DNA from: Candidatus Limihabitans stercoravium
Lineage (GTDB): Bacteria; Bacillota; Clostridia; Christensenellales; CAG-314
Assembly: GCA_018715495.1 (NCBI GenBank)
Contig: DVLO01000016.1
Location: 1-40,242, forward strand
Reading direction: 5' to 3'
DNA: 40,242 nt
Under the pieces are notes generated by a model. The model worked only from the letters and a program-made list of their open reading frames with translations, made no database searches and was not told the origin of the DNA. This document shows, piece by piece, positions 1-8,112 of this stretch. The translations under genes and the position numbers were made by a program. The stretch's first letter is position 1, and every line of letters starts with the position of its first letter.

Positions 1-301
1 ATGGTAAAATGTTTATAGTTCATACAGATCTCCTCTTGTGTAAATGGTTTTGCAACTCTATTTTACCACAGATTTGTATGAACTCCTTTTTTTCTTCCTC
101 ACCTGTTGCACTTAATAGTATAATTCACCAACTACAAAAAAAGCTCTGAATCTTTTACGATTCAGAGCTTTTATTTATTGTCAGAATGAATGTTCAGACT
201 GTTCAAGTTCAATACAGTTTAATCAGATGTCAGGATTTTATTTGCTTTCCTGTAAAAAACCGCAAAATCCCCCTTATGCTGCAGAAAAAGTAAATTTGTC
301 C
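1..301. other. Intergenic stretch downstream of aroK
   Basis: No convincing gene lies here. Short open frames lack a ribosome binding site and family resemblance. The only clear element is the bidirectional terminator hairpin at 141-170. About 130 bases between that hairpin and the aroK stop hold nothing I recognise. Confidence 0.6.
130..180. terminator. Bidirectional intrinsic terminator after the aro operon
   Basis: A perfect 12-bp stem (AAGCTCTGAATC at 141-152 with GATTCAGAGCTT at 159-170) encloses a 6-nt loop. On the minus strand it is followed by a T-run (A-run at 135-140 on plus), so it fits the end of the aroK operon. On the plus strand it is followed by TTATTTATT, so it may also stop transcription entering from the left. 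Confidence 0.85.
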
Positions 302-796
302 TTATCTATTCAAGATTGCCGCTATCTCCGAAGCAACTGCACTGCTTGTCTTGTTGTCGGTAAACAGTGTGTAATCGGCGTACTGTTGGTAGATCTCATT
401 ACGTTGCGCTATAAATTCCGCAAGTTCTTCCTTTGTCAGTTTGTCATGCAGGGGACGTGAGTAATCGCCACGCAGACGTTCGCTAACCGTTTCAACATTA
501 CTGCGCAACCACACAACGGTGTAATGTTGTTTGATGTGTTTCATTGTTTCGGCATTCAACGGAACACCGCCGCCCGCCGACAACACTGTGTTTTCGGTAG
601 GAATACTGAGAACAGCCTTCCTTTCCATTTCACGAAAGGCTTTTTCGTCTGTCTTGATGAGCTGAGCAATACTTGTCTTTTGCTGTTCGGCAATCATGAG
701 ATCGGTGTCGTACCAATCCGCCTTTAAAATGTTGGCAAGTTTGTTTCCTGCTGCCGTCTTGAAATTGCATGCAAACCCTATCAATGCTACTGACAT
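302..796 (-). CDS. aroK: Shikimate kinase with altered P-loop
   Basis: Shikimate kinase (ATP + shikimate to shikimate 3-phosphate), step five of the shikimate pathway, cytosolic; 164 residues, close to the usual 165-175. Visible family features are the shikimate-binding D in YDTD (residues 29-32), R in FREME, the GGG motif in SAGGGVPL, the lid arginine in SRPLHD and a C-terminal R-x3-Y. The oddity is the Walker A loop: where the family has GxxxxGK[ST], this protein reads GFACNFKT, so the last glycine is phenylalanine and the fourth position is cysteine. The remaining catalytic residues are kept, so I infer an active but unusual kinase. It is the last gene of the aro operon, 3 nt after aroQ, and is followed by a strong terminator. 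The family call is firm; activity is less certain. Confidence 0.88.
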   Translation of the reverse strand: MSVALIGFACNFKTAAGNKLANILKADWYDTDLMIAEQQKTSIAQLIKTDEKAFREMERKAVLSIPTENTVLSAGGGVPLNAETMKHIKQHYTVVWLRSNVETVSERLRGDYSRPLHDKLTKEELAEFIAQRNEIYQQYADYTLFTDNKTSSAVASEIAAILNR

Positions 797-799
797 ATT

Positions 800-1225
800 T
801 TACTCTCCTTTGGTGGCAAAGTAATCTACCGCCCTGAAATAACTGTATTTTTTTTCGCCGTAATATACTGCCTTTACAACATCATGCAGTACATCAGTCT
901 TGCGAAATTCCTCCCTGTTGTAAACGTCCGATAAATGCACTTCCACCACATCAACCGACATGTCGGCAATGCAATCACGCAATGCGTAACTGTAATGAGT
1001 GTAAGCACCGGCATTAAGTATTACGCCGTCCGCCTTACACTTTTGCAAGTAATATACCAACCTACCTTCACAGTTACTTTGACGGAACACCGTCTTTATC
1101 CCCTTACTTTTAGCGTAATTTTTAATTTCCTTGTTGAGCTCAGCCAATGTCAACGTGCCGTAATGCGTGCTGTCACGCTTTCCAAGCATGTTGAGATTGA
1201 CTCCGTTTAAAACCAACAATTTCAT
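800..1225 (-). CDS. aroQ: Type II 3-dehydroquinate dehydratase
   Basis: Converts 3-dehydroquinate to 3-dehydroshikimate, the third shikimate-pathway step; type II dehydroquinases are small flavodoxin-like proteins that assemble as dodecamers. The 141 residues match the family length. Motifs in order are NGVNLNMLGKR (residues 7-17; active-site Asn and Arg), the catalytic Tyr in HYG (about 22), QSNCEG (usually QSNHEG, so His is Cys here), NAGAYTHYSYALRD, and EVHLSD with the conserved His. The start ATG overlaps the TGA of the upstream aroA-aroE gene in an ATGA junction (1222-1225), which suggests translational coupling. It is followed by aroK after 3 nt. Family identity is secure. Confidence 0.95.
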   Translation of the reverse strand: MKLLVLNGVNLNMLGKRDSTHYGTLTLAELNKEIKNYAKSKGIKTVFRQSNCEGRLVYYLQKCKADGVILNAGAYTHYSYALRDCIADMSVDVVEVHLSDVYNREEFRKTDVLHDVVKAVYYGEKKYSYFRAVDYFATKGE

Positions 1226-3183
1226 ATCCTGCTCCTAAACAATGTCAAGCAACTTTCGTCTGTTTGCTTGCCCGTCCATATTTCAAAAGACTTGCAACCT
1301 TGAAAGTACAACATTTCCAGCCCGTCAATTGATTGTATTCCCTTTTGTGCAGCTTTGTCAAGTAAACAATCATGCGTCTTGTATTCCGCAGTAAAGACGA
1401 AATCAACGCCCGAAACATCAACATCGGCGGAAAACTTGCAGGGCGGAACAAAGCTCAACACCCCGTCCAATCGATCGTAGTTCTTTTCCAATCCGTACTT
1501 CTCCCTTACCCGACAAGCCTTACTTTCCGTTCGGTTGGTAACGTACACCGTTGCTCCTGCCGACAACAATGTTTCCACTGCCGTAATACCTGCGCCTCCG
1601 CAACCGATTACAAGCAGTTTCTTGCCCTTTACGTCAATTCCGTGCAGTTTCAGACTACTTAAAATTCCGTAGCCGTCTGTACTTGTAGCGCACCCGTTAC
1701 AAACTGTATTTACAGCGGAAAGACCGCTTCCGCAGATCTGTGCCACACGTTGCTTAAATGGCATTGTGACATTCAGTCCGTCGTAGCTTTTAAGAATGTT
1801 TAGAAGTCTTTCATCAGTCACATCTTGCGGTAGTTCTACCTTGTCATAGGTACAGCACACTCCGTGATGACATGCAAGCAACGACATCAACAACGGCGAC
1901 TTGCTCTCAGAAATTCCCTTTCCGATAAGTGCGAATCTTTTAGGTTGTATTCCCATCATGCTGTAAAAGTGCGGACAGGAAACACTTACACACTTGTAAC
2001 CGAAGACGCTGCCACAACCTGCAATCAAGGCAGCTACCGTTCCGCACATGGCAATGCGGTGATCTCCGTTACTGTGAGTTTCTACCATGGATGAAACATT
2101 GCCGTCACTTTCTACAATGAGGTTGCCGTCACTTACGTAGGCAATTTGCCCCATTGACCTTACAATGTTCATTGTTCCTTCAATGCGGTTACTTTCCTTC
2201 AATGCAAGTTCGCCCACGTTTTCAAATACATGCTTTCCCCTGATTGTGGCGGAAACGACTGCAAGCAATGGGATTTCATCTATTGCGTCTGCAGTATTCT
2301 GAGCCGTGCAGTACATCGGTTTTAAAACAGATGGGTTTACAACAATTGTTGAACGCCTTTCACCACACACAGTTTCAACATTTTCCAAACGAATGTCAGC
2401 ACCGGCTTTACGCAGTACATCAATAGCACCCGTCCTGCAACTGTCAATGCCTACATTGTGAAATGTTTCCTGCTGTCCTTTGCACAATGCCAGCGCAATG
2501 GAATAAATGACAGATGAAATGTCATTGGGCACATCAATAACACTGCCCTTCAATATGCTTTTGCCCACTGTGAAGGATTGTCCGTCAACAGAAATGTCCG
2601 CTCCCAGAAAACGCAACATGTTTTCGGTGTGGTGACGTGTTTCCACCTTTTCGGTGACGGTGGATTTTTCCGTAAAAAGAGATGCAAGCAACAATGCGCT
2701 CTTTACCTGAGCGGATGTAACTGCCGTGTCAATTACGGAAGAAACAAGCGTTGACGGATGCACCTTAAAAAGAATGTCTTTGTCTGTTGTAATATCTGCA
2801 CCCATCTTGCGCAACGGTTCGATCACTCTACCCATCGGACGGCGCATGAGTGACCTGTCACCGATAAATGTAGCGGTAACGCCAAGTCCCGACACAAGAC
2901 CGCACAAAAGCCGTGCCGTTGTACCGCTGTTTCCGCAATACAATGTTACGTTGTCGTGCGGAGTTTTAATCGGACTGATATGAAAAACAGTACCACGCCT
3001 TGTGATTTTAGCACCAAGTTTACGCAAACAACTTGCAGTGCTTAAAACATCCTGACACACTGAGGCATTGTTTATCACACTGTCACCTTCGGCAATTGCA
3101 GACAAAATCAACGCACGGTGTGTAACCGATTTATCACCGCAATTTATATCGGTAATGTGAAATTCGCCGTTTAACGCAAGCAT
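1222..3183 (-). CDS. aroA-aroE: Bifunctional EPSP synthase / shikimate dehydrogenase fusion
   Basis: A single 653-residue protein carries two shikimate enzymes. Residues 1 to about 411 are EPSP synthase (shikimate-3-P + PEP to EPSP): GDKSVTHRAL (16-25), GNSGTTARLL (84-93), GDRSLMRRPM, SAQVKSALLLA, DEIP (302-305), LKESNRIEG and DHRIAM (about 374-379). From about residue 415 follows shikimate dehydrogenase (3-dehydroshikimate + NADPH to shikimate): IGKGISESKSP, GLNVTMPFKQ with the catalytic Lys, the Asp in STDGYG, the Rossmann loop GCGGAG, the NRT cofactor-binding motif and GLEMLYFQG. The joint has almost no linker. The start was chosen because GGAGGT lies 6 nt upstream, inside the end of aroB (13-nt overlap, 3171-3183). 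All family motifs are intact in both halves, so I expect both activities. The fusion recalls two modules of fungal AROM but in a different arrangement. Confidence 0.94.
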   Translation of the reverse strand: MLALNGEFHITDINCGDKSVTHRALILSAIAEGDSVINNASVCQDVLSTASCLRKLGAKITRRGTVFHISPIKTPHDNVTLYCGNSGTTARLLCGLVSGLGVTATFIGDRSLMRRPMGRVIEPLRKMGADITTDKDILFKVHPSTLVSSVIDTAVTSAQVKSALLLASLFTEKSTVTEKVETRHHTENMLRFLGADISVDGQSFTVGKSILKGSVIDVPNDISSVIYSIALALCKGQQETFHNVGIDSCRTGAIDVLRKAGADIRLENVETVCGERRSTIVVNPSVLKPMYCTAQNTADAIDEIPLLAVVSATIRGKHVFENVGELALKESNRIEGTMNIVRSMGQIAYVSDGNLIVESDGNVSSMVETHSNGDHRIAMCGTVAALIAGCGSVFGYKCVSVSCPHFYSMMGIQPKRFALIGKGISESKSPLLMSLLACHHGVCCTYDKVELPQDVTDERLLNILKSYDGLNVTMPFKQRVAQICGSGLSAVNTVCNGCATSTDGYGILSSLKLHGIDVKGKKLLVIGCGGAGITAVETLLSAGATVYVTNRTESKACRVREKYGLEKNYDRLDGVLSFVPPCKFSADVDVSGVDFVFTAEYKTHDCLLDKAAQKGIQSIDGLEMLYFQGCKSFEIWTGKQTDESCLTLFRSRI

Positions 3184-4088
3184 TTCTTTACCTCCGCAAA
3201 CAAGCCTTCAAGATCGTTTGTGGCGAAAAATTTTGTTGCGTGATTGTCACACGGTAACACAAACACAACTTTGTCGTCAAGATTTTTCTTGTCAAATTTC
3301 ATCAAACGCAATGTCTCTTCGGTAATTTCCGGGCACTTGCCTACAAGATTTTTTTGCCATTTACTGCGGTACTCTGCAGATGCGTAACCAAGTGAAAAAG
3401 CAATGTCAAGTTCGTATTTGAGTCCCCATGTCACCGCCTTGCCGTGAGCAAGATTGTACTGCAATTCCAAGGCATGTCCAACGGTGTGTCCAAGGTTCAA
3501 GGTACGGCGGACACCTGCGTCAAGTCTGTCTTGGGCAACAACGCTTTCCTTATACAATGCGCAAGGTTTTACGTAATCGACAACGCTACCGTTGATTTGG
3601 TCTATTTCCGCCGACAACATGCGATACTTAAGAACTTCACCCATTGCGTAGTCGAACTGACGTTTGGGCAACGTCTTTAAAAAATTGACGTCAATTACAG
3701 TGTCACACTGTATAAAAGACCCCAGTACGTTTTTAACTCCGCACATGTCAATGGCAGTCTTTCCGCCAATTGCGCTGTCCACCATTGAAAGAAGTGTCGT
3801 TGGAACATTGACAACGGCTATACCACGCTTGTACACAGACGCAACAAATCCTGCCAAGTCGCCTACACTTCCGCCACCTACCGCAATTACCCTTGATTGC
3901 TTGGAAACATTACGTTCCACCATCCATTTGGCTAGCTTGAAAAAGTGATATTGACTTTTCGCCCTTTCTCCACGTGGAAGAATGTAAACATTGTCGCCAG
4001 TGATGCCGTACAAAGAGGAAATAAGACTGTCCGTTACTATGACGTCATTGACGTATTTGTATTTGTCGAAGGTTTCGAATGTAATCAT
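3171..4088 (-). CDS. aroB: 3-dehydroquinate synthase, short form
   Basis: Converts DAHP to 3-dehydroquinate, using bound NAD and a divalent metal. Motifs in order are LPRGERAKS, the NAD-binding GGGSVGDLAGFVAS, PTTLLSMVDSAIGGKTAID, GEVLKY (metal-binding Glu), NLGHTVGHALE (His) and HGKAV (His). At 305 residues it is about 50 shorter than typical 350-360-residue enzymes. The missing part is mostly the N-terminal strands: the sequence starts almost at the VIVTD strand. No longer start is possible without running into aroC, which ends 3 nt upstream. All three metal ligands and the NAD loop are present, so I infer a compact functional enzyme. Its C-terminal codons contain the ribosome binding site for the aroA-aroE fusion. 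Confidence 0.93.
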   Translation of the reverse strand: MITFETFDKYKYVNDVIVTDSLISSLYGITGDNVYILPRGERAKSQYHFFKLAKWMVERNVSKQSRVIAVGGGSVGDLAGFVASVYKRGIAVVNVPTTLLSMVDSAIGGKTAIDMCGVKNVLGSFIQCDTVIDVNFLKTLPKRQFDYAMGEVLKYRMLSAEIDQINGSVVDYVKPCALYKESVVAQDRLDAGVRRTLNLGHTVGHALELQYNLAHGKAVTWGLKYELDIAFSLGYASAEYRSKWQKNLVGKCPEITEETLRLMKFDKKNLDDKVVFVLPCDNHATKFFATNDLEGLFAEVKKCLR

Positions 4089-4091
4089 AAA

Positions 4092-5129
4092 CTATTTTTT
4101 CAGTAAATGACTGTAAACTTCACTGTGTTGGATTTCATCAAGCAGCACCATTGCCAACACGCACTCTGCAATTGTTCCCACATTGGGAACAACACATGTG
4201 TCTGCACGTTCGTACATTTGCGTGACGGTTTCACCCGTTGAAATGTCGACGCTGTCAACATTTGGCACCGTTGGAATAGGTTTGACAGTCAGCGTAACAA
4301 CAATGTCGGCACCGTTGGTAATTCCGCCTGTAACACCGCCACAATTATTTGTAATATATTCCACGCCGTCATTCCAACGCACCTTGTCAATACTCTGTCT
4401 TCCGCCAATACTTGCAAATTCCGTTCCCAATCCTATTTCCACCGCCTTGACGGAAGGAATGGACATCAACGCACCTGCAATTATTCCGTCGATGCGCTTG
4501 CTGTACGGCATTGTGTCCCCTATTCCTGCAGGAACACCCCTTGCCACAACAACTGTCTTGCCACCAAGACTGTCTCCATTCGCACGTGCATTGTCAATCT
4601 GCAACATCATCAGTTTGTTAGCGTTACTGTCAAGACAGCTCATTTCGTTGTTGCCTTCGCAGTCGTTGTTACGTGCCACAACGTCGCCAACCTGAAGGGT
4701 GTGACTTGTAGTTGTTATACCAACTTGCTGTAAAATCTGCTTGGCAATTGCTCCGCCAATTACATATCCCACACTGTTACGTGCGCTTGCACGTTCACTG
4801 AGCAGTCGAAGATCAGTTGTACCGTATCTTACGCTTGCCGCCCAATCGGCGTGATTGGGTCTGATTGCAGTAAAAGGTTGCTTTGCCGAATGTTTACGGT
4901 TGTGTAACTGAAATTGAATGTCATCTACAATGATTCCGTTGTCCAGTCCGTTAAAAAATTCAACGACATCCCTTTCGGTGTGCTGACGTACGCTACGACC
5001 GTATCCGCATTTTCGCAGTTTCAACAACCTGTTGACTTCTTTAACATCAATGCTGAATCCCAAGGGCAACTGACTGATTGTGCCACTGTAACCACTGCCG
5101 TGGCTTGTTCCGTCAAAATTCAACTTCAT
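4092..5129 (-). CDS. aroC: Chorismate synthase (diverged)
   Basis: Makes chorismate from EPSP, using reduced FMN; last step of the pathway. 345 residues, slightly short of the usual 350-390. The signature regions are recognisable but drifted: GTSHG (usually GESHG), RPNHAD (usually RPGHAD), SERASARNS (usually GRxSxRET), GRQSIDK, NNCGGVTGGITNG, KPIPTV and CVVPNVGTIAE. The two histidines thought to be catalytic in the family, in the SHG and NHAD motifs, are both kept. It starts in a 4-nt ATGA overlap with the upstream metallo-hydrolase gene and is the first aro gene of the operon, followed 3 nt later by aroB. Identity is firm; the substitutions in the flavin and phosphate-binding motifs are noteworthy. 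Confidence 0.93.
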   Translation of the reverse strand: MKLNFDGTSHGSGYSGTISQLPLGFSIDVKEVNRLLKLRKCGYGRSVRQHTERDVVEFFNGLDNGIIVDDIQFQLHNRKHSAKQPFTAIRPNHADWAASVRYGTTDLRLLSERASARNSVGYVIGGAIAKQILQQVGITTTSHTLQVGDVVARNNDCEGNNEMSCLDSNANKLMMLQIDNARANGDSLGGKTVVVARGVPAGIGDTMPYSKRIDGIIAGALMSIPSVKAVEIGLGTEFASIGGRQSIDKVRWNDGVEYITNNCGGVTGGITNGADIVVTLTVKPIPTVPNVDSVDISTGETVTQMYERADTCVVPNVGTIAECVLAMVLLDEIQHSEVYSHLLKK

Positions 5130-6307
5130 GACACGCTACCCCATTCGCTGGGCGTAAATCTATACATCTTAAACCAATCGGTATCCTTAAGCACAGTGTT
5201 GTTGTTAGAACAACTAACGGTAATTTCCCCGTCAGTACAGTTAAACACAACGTCACCGTTCATTGAGGTGTACCCGTCAGCGTTGTCAGTCACCATACTG
5301 GTAACGTACACCTTGTCGGTGTAAGGTGCAATGTTGTTGATGAATGTTTGAGTTGGAAATTGATTTGCAACTGTATCCGTGTACTGGTCACTACCTGCAA
5401 CTGCCGTTACCACTGCGTATTGAGGCTCTATTTGTTCTAGTAGTTCTGGACTTGAAGATGTCTTAGAACCGTGGTGACCCGCCTTATACAATGTGCATTT
5501 CGGAAGTCCGCCGTGATTTTTGTTGTAGTAATTTACCATTTCAATTTCGCCGTCCGCTTCAAGGTCGCCCGTGAACAGGTAGTTGTTGCTTCCGTGACGA
5601 ATCAGGAAACAAACAGAGTAGTCATTTTCACTTGATGCCTTGTGTTCGTAGTAGTAGCTGTACAAAATTTCCAACTGAATAGTTCCCTCATCGTTGAGGT
5701 TGTACACTCTTTGAGCGCCGTTTTCATTGTTGTAGCACTCCAAAGCGGTATAATGCTTAGCCCCCTCTTGAACTTCAAGATCGCGTTGTTCTATGTAACT
5801 TTTAAAAGTGTCTTTGATTTCTTTATTCCACATTGGGAAGTCAATTATCGTTTCACACACATACTTAGTAAACAAACTTGGGTAATTGCCTTTTCCCGCA
5901 AACCCTGCATAGTGATCTTCATGTGCATGAGTCACAATAACAAATTCCAATGTGTTGTCAGTGCAGTATTGGTCAACGTAGTTTTCAATGTCGTCCACAC
6001 TGTCGTAGTAAGATCCGGCATCCACAAGTATGTCAACGTCACCCACCTTTATGTAAATGCAATCACCTGTTTTGTCGTTGCCCAGCTCGGGGAAATGAAC
6101 GGACACTTCGCCTTCCGCAACAATCGGAGTCTCGTTGCCCGTAATGGGATTTAAAAATTTGTCAAACCAACCTTGGTAGTAGCCGTACACCGCTACGGCA
6201 ATTATGGCAACAATTACAATAAACAGTACAACCTTTTCAAAGGTCGACATCTTCTTTACTGCTTTAGCCGCATCTCTTGCAATGCGCTTGTTTGAACGTT
6301 TAGACAT
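5126..6307 (-). CDS. Membrane-anchored metallo-beta-lactamase-fold hydrolase (ComEC C-terminal-like)
   Basis: A 393-residue protein with a basic N-terminus, one hydrophobic segment at about residues 26-44, then a metallo-beta-lactamase domain probably outside the membrane. Metal-binding motifs are THAHEDH (about 126-132), FTGDLEADGE and KAGHHGSKTSS. This HxHxDH, GD, GHHGS pattern is typical of the late-competence ComEC/Rec2-like hydrolase group, which often occurs as free-standing anchored proteins. No ComEC channel domain is present, so I do not call it comEC. The substrate is unknown; family members act on phosphodiesters or related bonds. It is 2 nt downstream of the patatin gene and overlaps aroC by 4 nt, so it is transcribed with the shikimate genes, an unexpected association. 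Confidence 0.82.
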   Translation of the reverse strand: MSKRSNKRIARDAAKAVKKMSTFEKVVLFIVIVAIIAVAVYGYYQGWFDKFLNPITGNETPIVAEGEVSVHFPELGNDKTGDCIYIKVGDVDILVDAGSYYDSVDDIENYVDQYCTDNTLEFVIVTHAHEDHYAGFAGKGNYPSLFTKYVCETIIDFPMWNKEIKDTFKSYIEQRDLEVQEGAKHYTALECYNNENGAQRVYNLNDEGTIQLEILYSYYYEHKASSENDYSVCFLIRHGSNNYLFTGDLEADGEIEMVNYYNKNHGGLPKCTLYKAGHHGSKTSSSPELLEQIEPQYAVVTAVAGSDQYTDTVANQFPTQTFINNIAPYTDKVYVTSMVTDNADGYTSMNGDVVFNCTDGEITVSCSNNNTVLKDTDWFKMYRFTPSEWGSVS

Positions 6308-6309
6308 GT

Positions 6310-7140
6310 TTATCTCTCCAATCCTAACAAATATTTAATTTCATCCATTTTCTTGAGAGTTGCACGGTAGCCTTCTTCAATCATGCTGTCAACATCTCCG
6401 ATGGATGTGTTCTTAAATTCTTTAAGTTCCGGTTCTATGATGATATCGCTGTTCATCTGCCCCTTGAAAGCCGTTGCCTTCATCAGTATTCGCCATGACG
6501 CCATCAGTGTACTCCACATTCCCGTCGATGTAGTTCCTTCACCACGGGTGTGATTGAGGTCGACAGCGATGACCACTTCCGCCCCCATGTGTCGTACGGT
6601 GTCGGCAGGGATGTTGTTCAGCAATCCGCCGTCCACCAACATCATGTCGTCGTATTGAACGGGTTTGAACACAGCAGGCACTGCACTCGATGCCGAACAT
6701 GCCTTGGCAACCGAACCGCTGTTCAATACAATTTCGTTTCCGCTGATCAAGTCAACAGCCACGGCAGAAAAAGGAATTTGCAACTGTTCGAATGTGGTGT
6801 CGCCAATCAAACGGCGCATCAGATCCTCGATATTTGATGAACGTGACCCAATCTTGATGAATCTCTTGTCAATTAGATCTCGGTCTTCCACGGTAAGAGA
6901 GAAGTCACGCATCTTCTGCCAAGGTATACCTGCACAGTACGCTGCTCCCATGATACTTCCAACACTTGTTCCTGCAACGTAATCAAACCTGATGTGATTC
7001 TCTTCAAAAGCCTTGAAAGCTCCAATGTGTCCGAATCCCCTGGCACCGCCACCTGACAGAGCAAGACCCAACTTTACCTTTGGTCTCAAGTAATTGTTTG
7101 TCTTTTTTAATTTACCTTGTTTTCTTTTGAATCCGAACAT
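6310..7140 (-). CDS. Patatin-like phospholipase (RssA/NTE family)
   Basis: Patatin-fold serine hydrolase, 276 residues with the start chosen here. It shows the oxyanion loop SGGGARG, the nucleophile elbow GTSVG and the catalytic Asp in VDGGLLNN, the Ser-Asp dyad of bacterial RssA/YlbK-type proteins; family members hydrolyse phospholipid or other acyl esters. An in-frame ATG at 7167 would add nine residues, but it has no ribosome binding site and sits very near the predicted transcription start. The ATG at 7140 has a purine-rich AAAGGCAGGG upstream and begins the positively charged stretch MFGFKRKQGK. It is the first gene of the predicted seven-gene transcript ending with aroK. Substrate unknown. 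Confidence 0.85.
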   Translation of the reverse strand: MFGFKRKQGKLKKTNNYLRPKVKLGLALSGGGARGFGHIGAFKAFEENHIRFDYVAGTSVGSIMGAAYCAGIPWQKMRDFSLTVEDRDLIDKRFIKIGSRSSNIEDLMRRLIGDTTFEQLQIPFSAVAVDLISGNEIVLNSGSVAKACSASSAVPAVFKPVQYDDMMLVDGGLLNNIPADTVRHMGAEVVIAVDLNHTRGEGTTSTGMWSTLMASWRILMKATAFKGQMNSDIIIEPELKEFKNTSIGDVDSMIEEGYRATLKKMDEIKYLLGLER

Positions 7141-7188
7141 ATCAGTGCCCTGCCTTTGTAAAAGCATTGAATTTGAGTTTTATTTTAT

Positions 7189-7217
7189 ATTATACAATAT
7201 AAACAGGTAAAAGTAAA
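7189..7217 (-). promoter_or_regulatory. Sigma-A promoter for the patatin-MBL-aro operon
   Basis: Minus-strand -35 TTTACT (7212-7217) and -10 TATAAT (7189-7194) are separated by 17 nt. Transcription would begin near 7182, leaving about a 40-nt leader before the ATG at 7140. There is no room for a riboswitch or attenuator, so amino-acid control of this operon is not visible here. Confidence 0.7.
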
Positions 7218-7337
7218 TAACTAAATGTATATTGTTTATTTGACAGACTGGATTTCAATGTAAAAACATACTGTACGATGTTTAAGAACAATTGCGGATT
7301 CGATGCAAAATTTAATGTCACGTGACTTAAAATCGTG

Positions 7338-7373
7338 AAAAAAATCCCCGTCGGCGGTAAACCTACGGGGATT
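7338..7373 (-). terminator. Intrinsic terminator after rubrerythrin
   Basis: A 9-bp stem (AATCCCCGT 7343-7351 with ACGGGGATT 7365-7373) encloses a 13-nt loop. On the minus strand it is followed directly by a run of T residues (plus-strand A-run at 7338-7344). Confidence 0.85.
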
Positions 7374-7388
7374 GAAAATTCAATTTAA

Positions 7389-7931
7389 TTACTTCTTGAA
7401 GTATCTGTTGTACAGACCAAGGAAAGCCTTGCCGTGTCTTGCTTCGTCACGAGCCATTTCGTGTACTGTATCGTGAATTGCGTCGTAGCCAAGTTCCTTA
7501 GCACGCTTAGCAAGAGCTGTCTTACCTGCTGTTGCACCGTTTTCAGCTTCAATACGCATGGAAAGGTTTTTAGCTGTGCTGTCTGTGATTACTTCGCCAA
7601 GAAGTTCAGCAAATTTAGCAGCGTGTTCAGCTTCTTCCCAAGCAGCCTTTTCGTAGTACAGACCAACTTCGGGGTAACCTTCACGGTGAGCAACACGTGC
7701 CATTGCAAGGTACATGCCAACTTCACTGCATTCGCCGTTGAAGTTCATTCTGAGATCATCGATGATGTCTTGAGGAACACCTTGTGCAACGCCAACAACG
7801 TGTTCGGAAGCCCATGACATGTCGCCTGTCTGTTGGATGAACTTGGAAGCGGGAGCCTTGCATTGTGGACAAAATTCGGGTGCGGAATCTCCTTCGTGAA
7901 CGTATCCGCAAACGGAACATACAAATTTCAT
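7389..7931 (-). CDS. Reverse rubrerythrin (N-terminal rubredoxin + ferritin-like diiron domain)
   Basis: Peroxide-reducing non-haem iron protein, 180 residues. Residues 1-30 are a rubredoxin-type Fe(SCys)4 site, CSVCGY...CPQCKAP. From about residue 50 follows a ferritin-like four-helix domain with diiron ligand pairs visible in [25 protein letters not shown] and [14 protein letters not shown]. This domain order is the reverse of classical rubrerythrin and matches the clostridial reverse rubrerythrins, which act as NADH-linked H2O2/O2 reductases with rubredoxin partners. The start has AAAGGAGA upstream. It lies 67 nt downstream of a tiny rubredoxin and perR, the expected setting for a peroxide-stress enzyme. 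Cytosolic. Confidence 0.93.
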   Translation of the reverse strand: MKFVCSVCGYVHEGDSAPEFCPQCKAPASKFIQQTGDMSWASEHVVGVAQGVPQDIIDDLRMNFNGECSEVGMYLAMARVAHREGYPEVGLYYEKAAWEEAEHAAKFAELLGEVITDSTAKNLSMRIEAENGATAGKTALAKRAKELGYDAIHDTVHEMARDEARHGKAFLGLYNRYFKK

Positions 7932-7998
7932 ATTGTTTAATCTCCTTTAATTAAGTGTAATTGTGTTTTGTTTAAATCAATTTGGTCAAAAACGAAGA

Positions 7999-8112
7999 TT
8001 AGTCTTCAACTTTTTCAAACTGTGTGGAATCAACACCGCACAATGGGCAAACTTCGGGAGCGGAATCTCCTTCGTGTACGTAGCCGCAAACAACGCAAAC
8101 AAACTTAGCCAT
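7999..8112 (-). CDS. 37-residue rubredoxin-like protein
   Basis: A very small gene encoding [20 protein letters not shown] followed by VCPLCG and a short acidic tail ending in KVED. The two CxxC pairs (C6/C9 and C22/C25) give a full rubredoxin-type iron site, but the protein is shorter than normal rubredoxin (about 52 residues). It closely matches the N-terminal domain of the neighbouring rubrerythrin; 17 nt (GCGGAATCTCCTTCGTG on plus) are identical in both genes (7882-7898 and 8060-8076), which suggests duplication. A strong GGAGGT ribosome binding site precedes the ATG, which overlaps the last 8 nt of perR. A probable electron donor to the reverse rubrerythrin; inference from family and context. 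Confidence 0.88.
   Translation of the reverse strand: MAKFVCVVCGYVHEGDSAPEVCPLCGVDSTQFEKVED

Noticed and set aside
227-460. 77-codon plus-strand frame at the left edge
   Set aside because: Overlaps the 3' end of aroK in antisense and has no ribosome binding site or recognisable domain.
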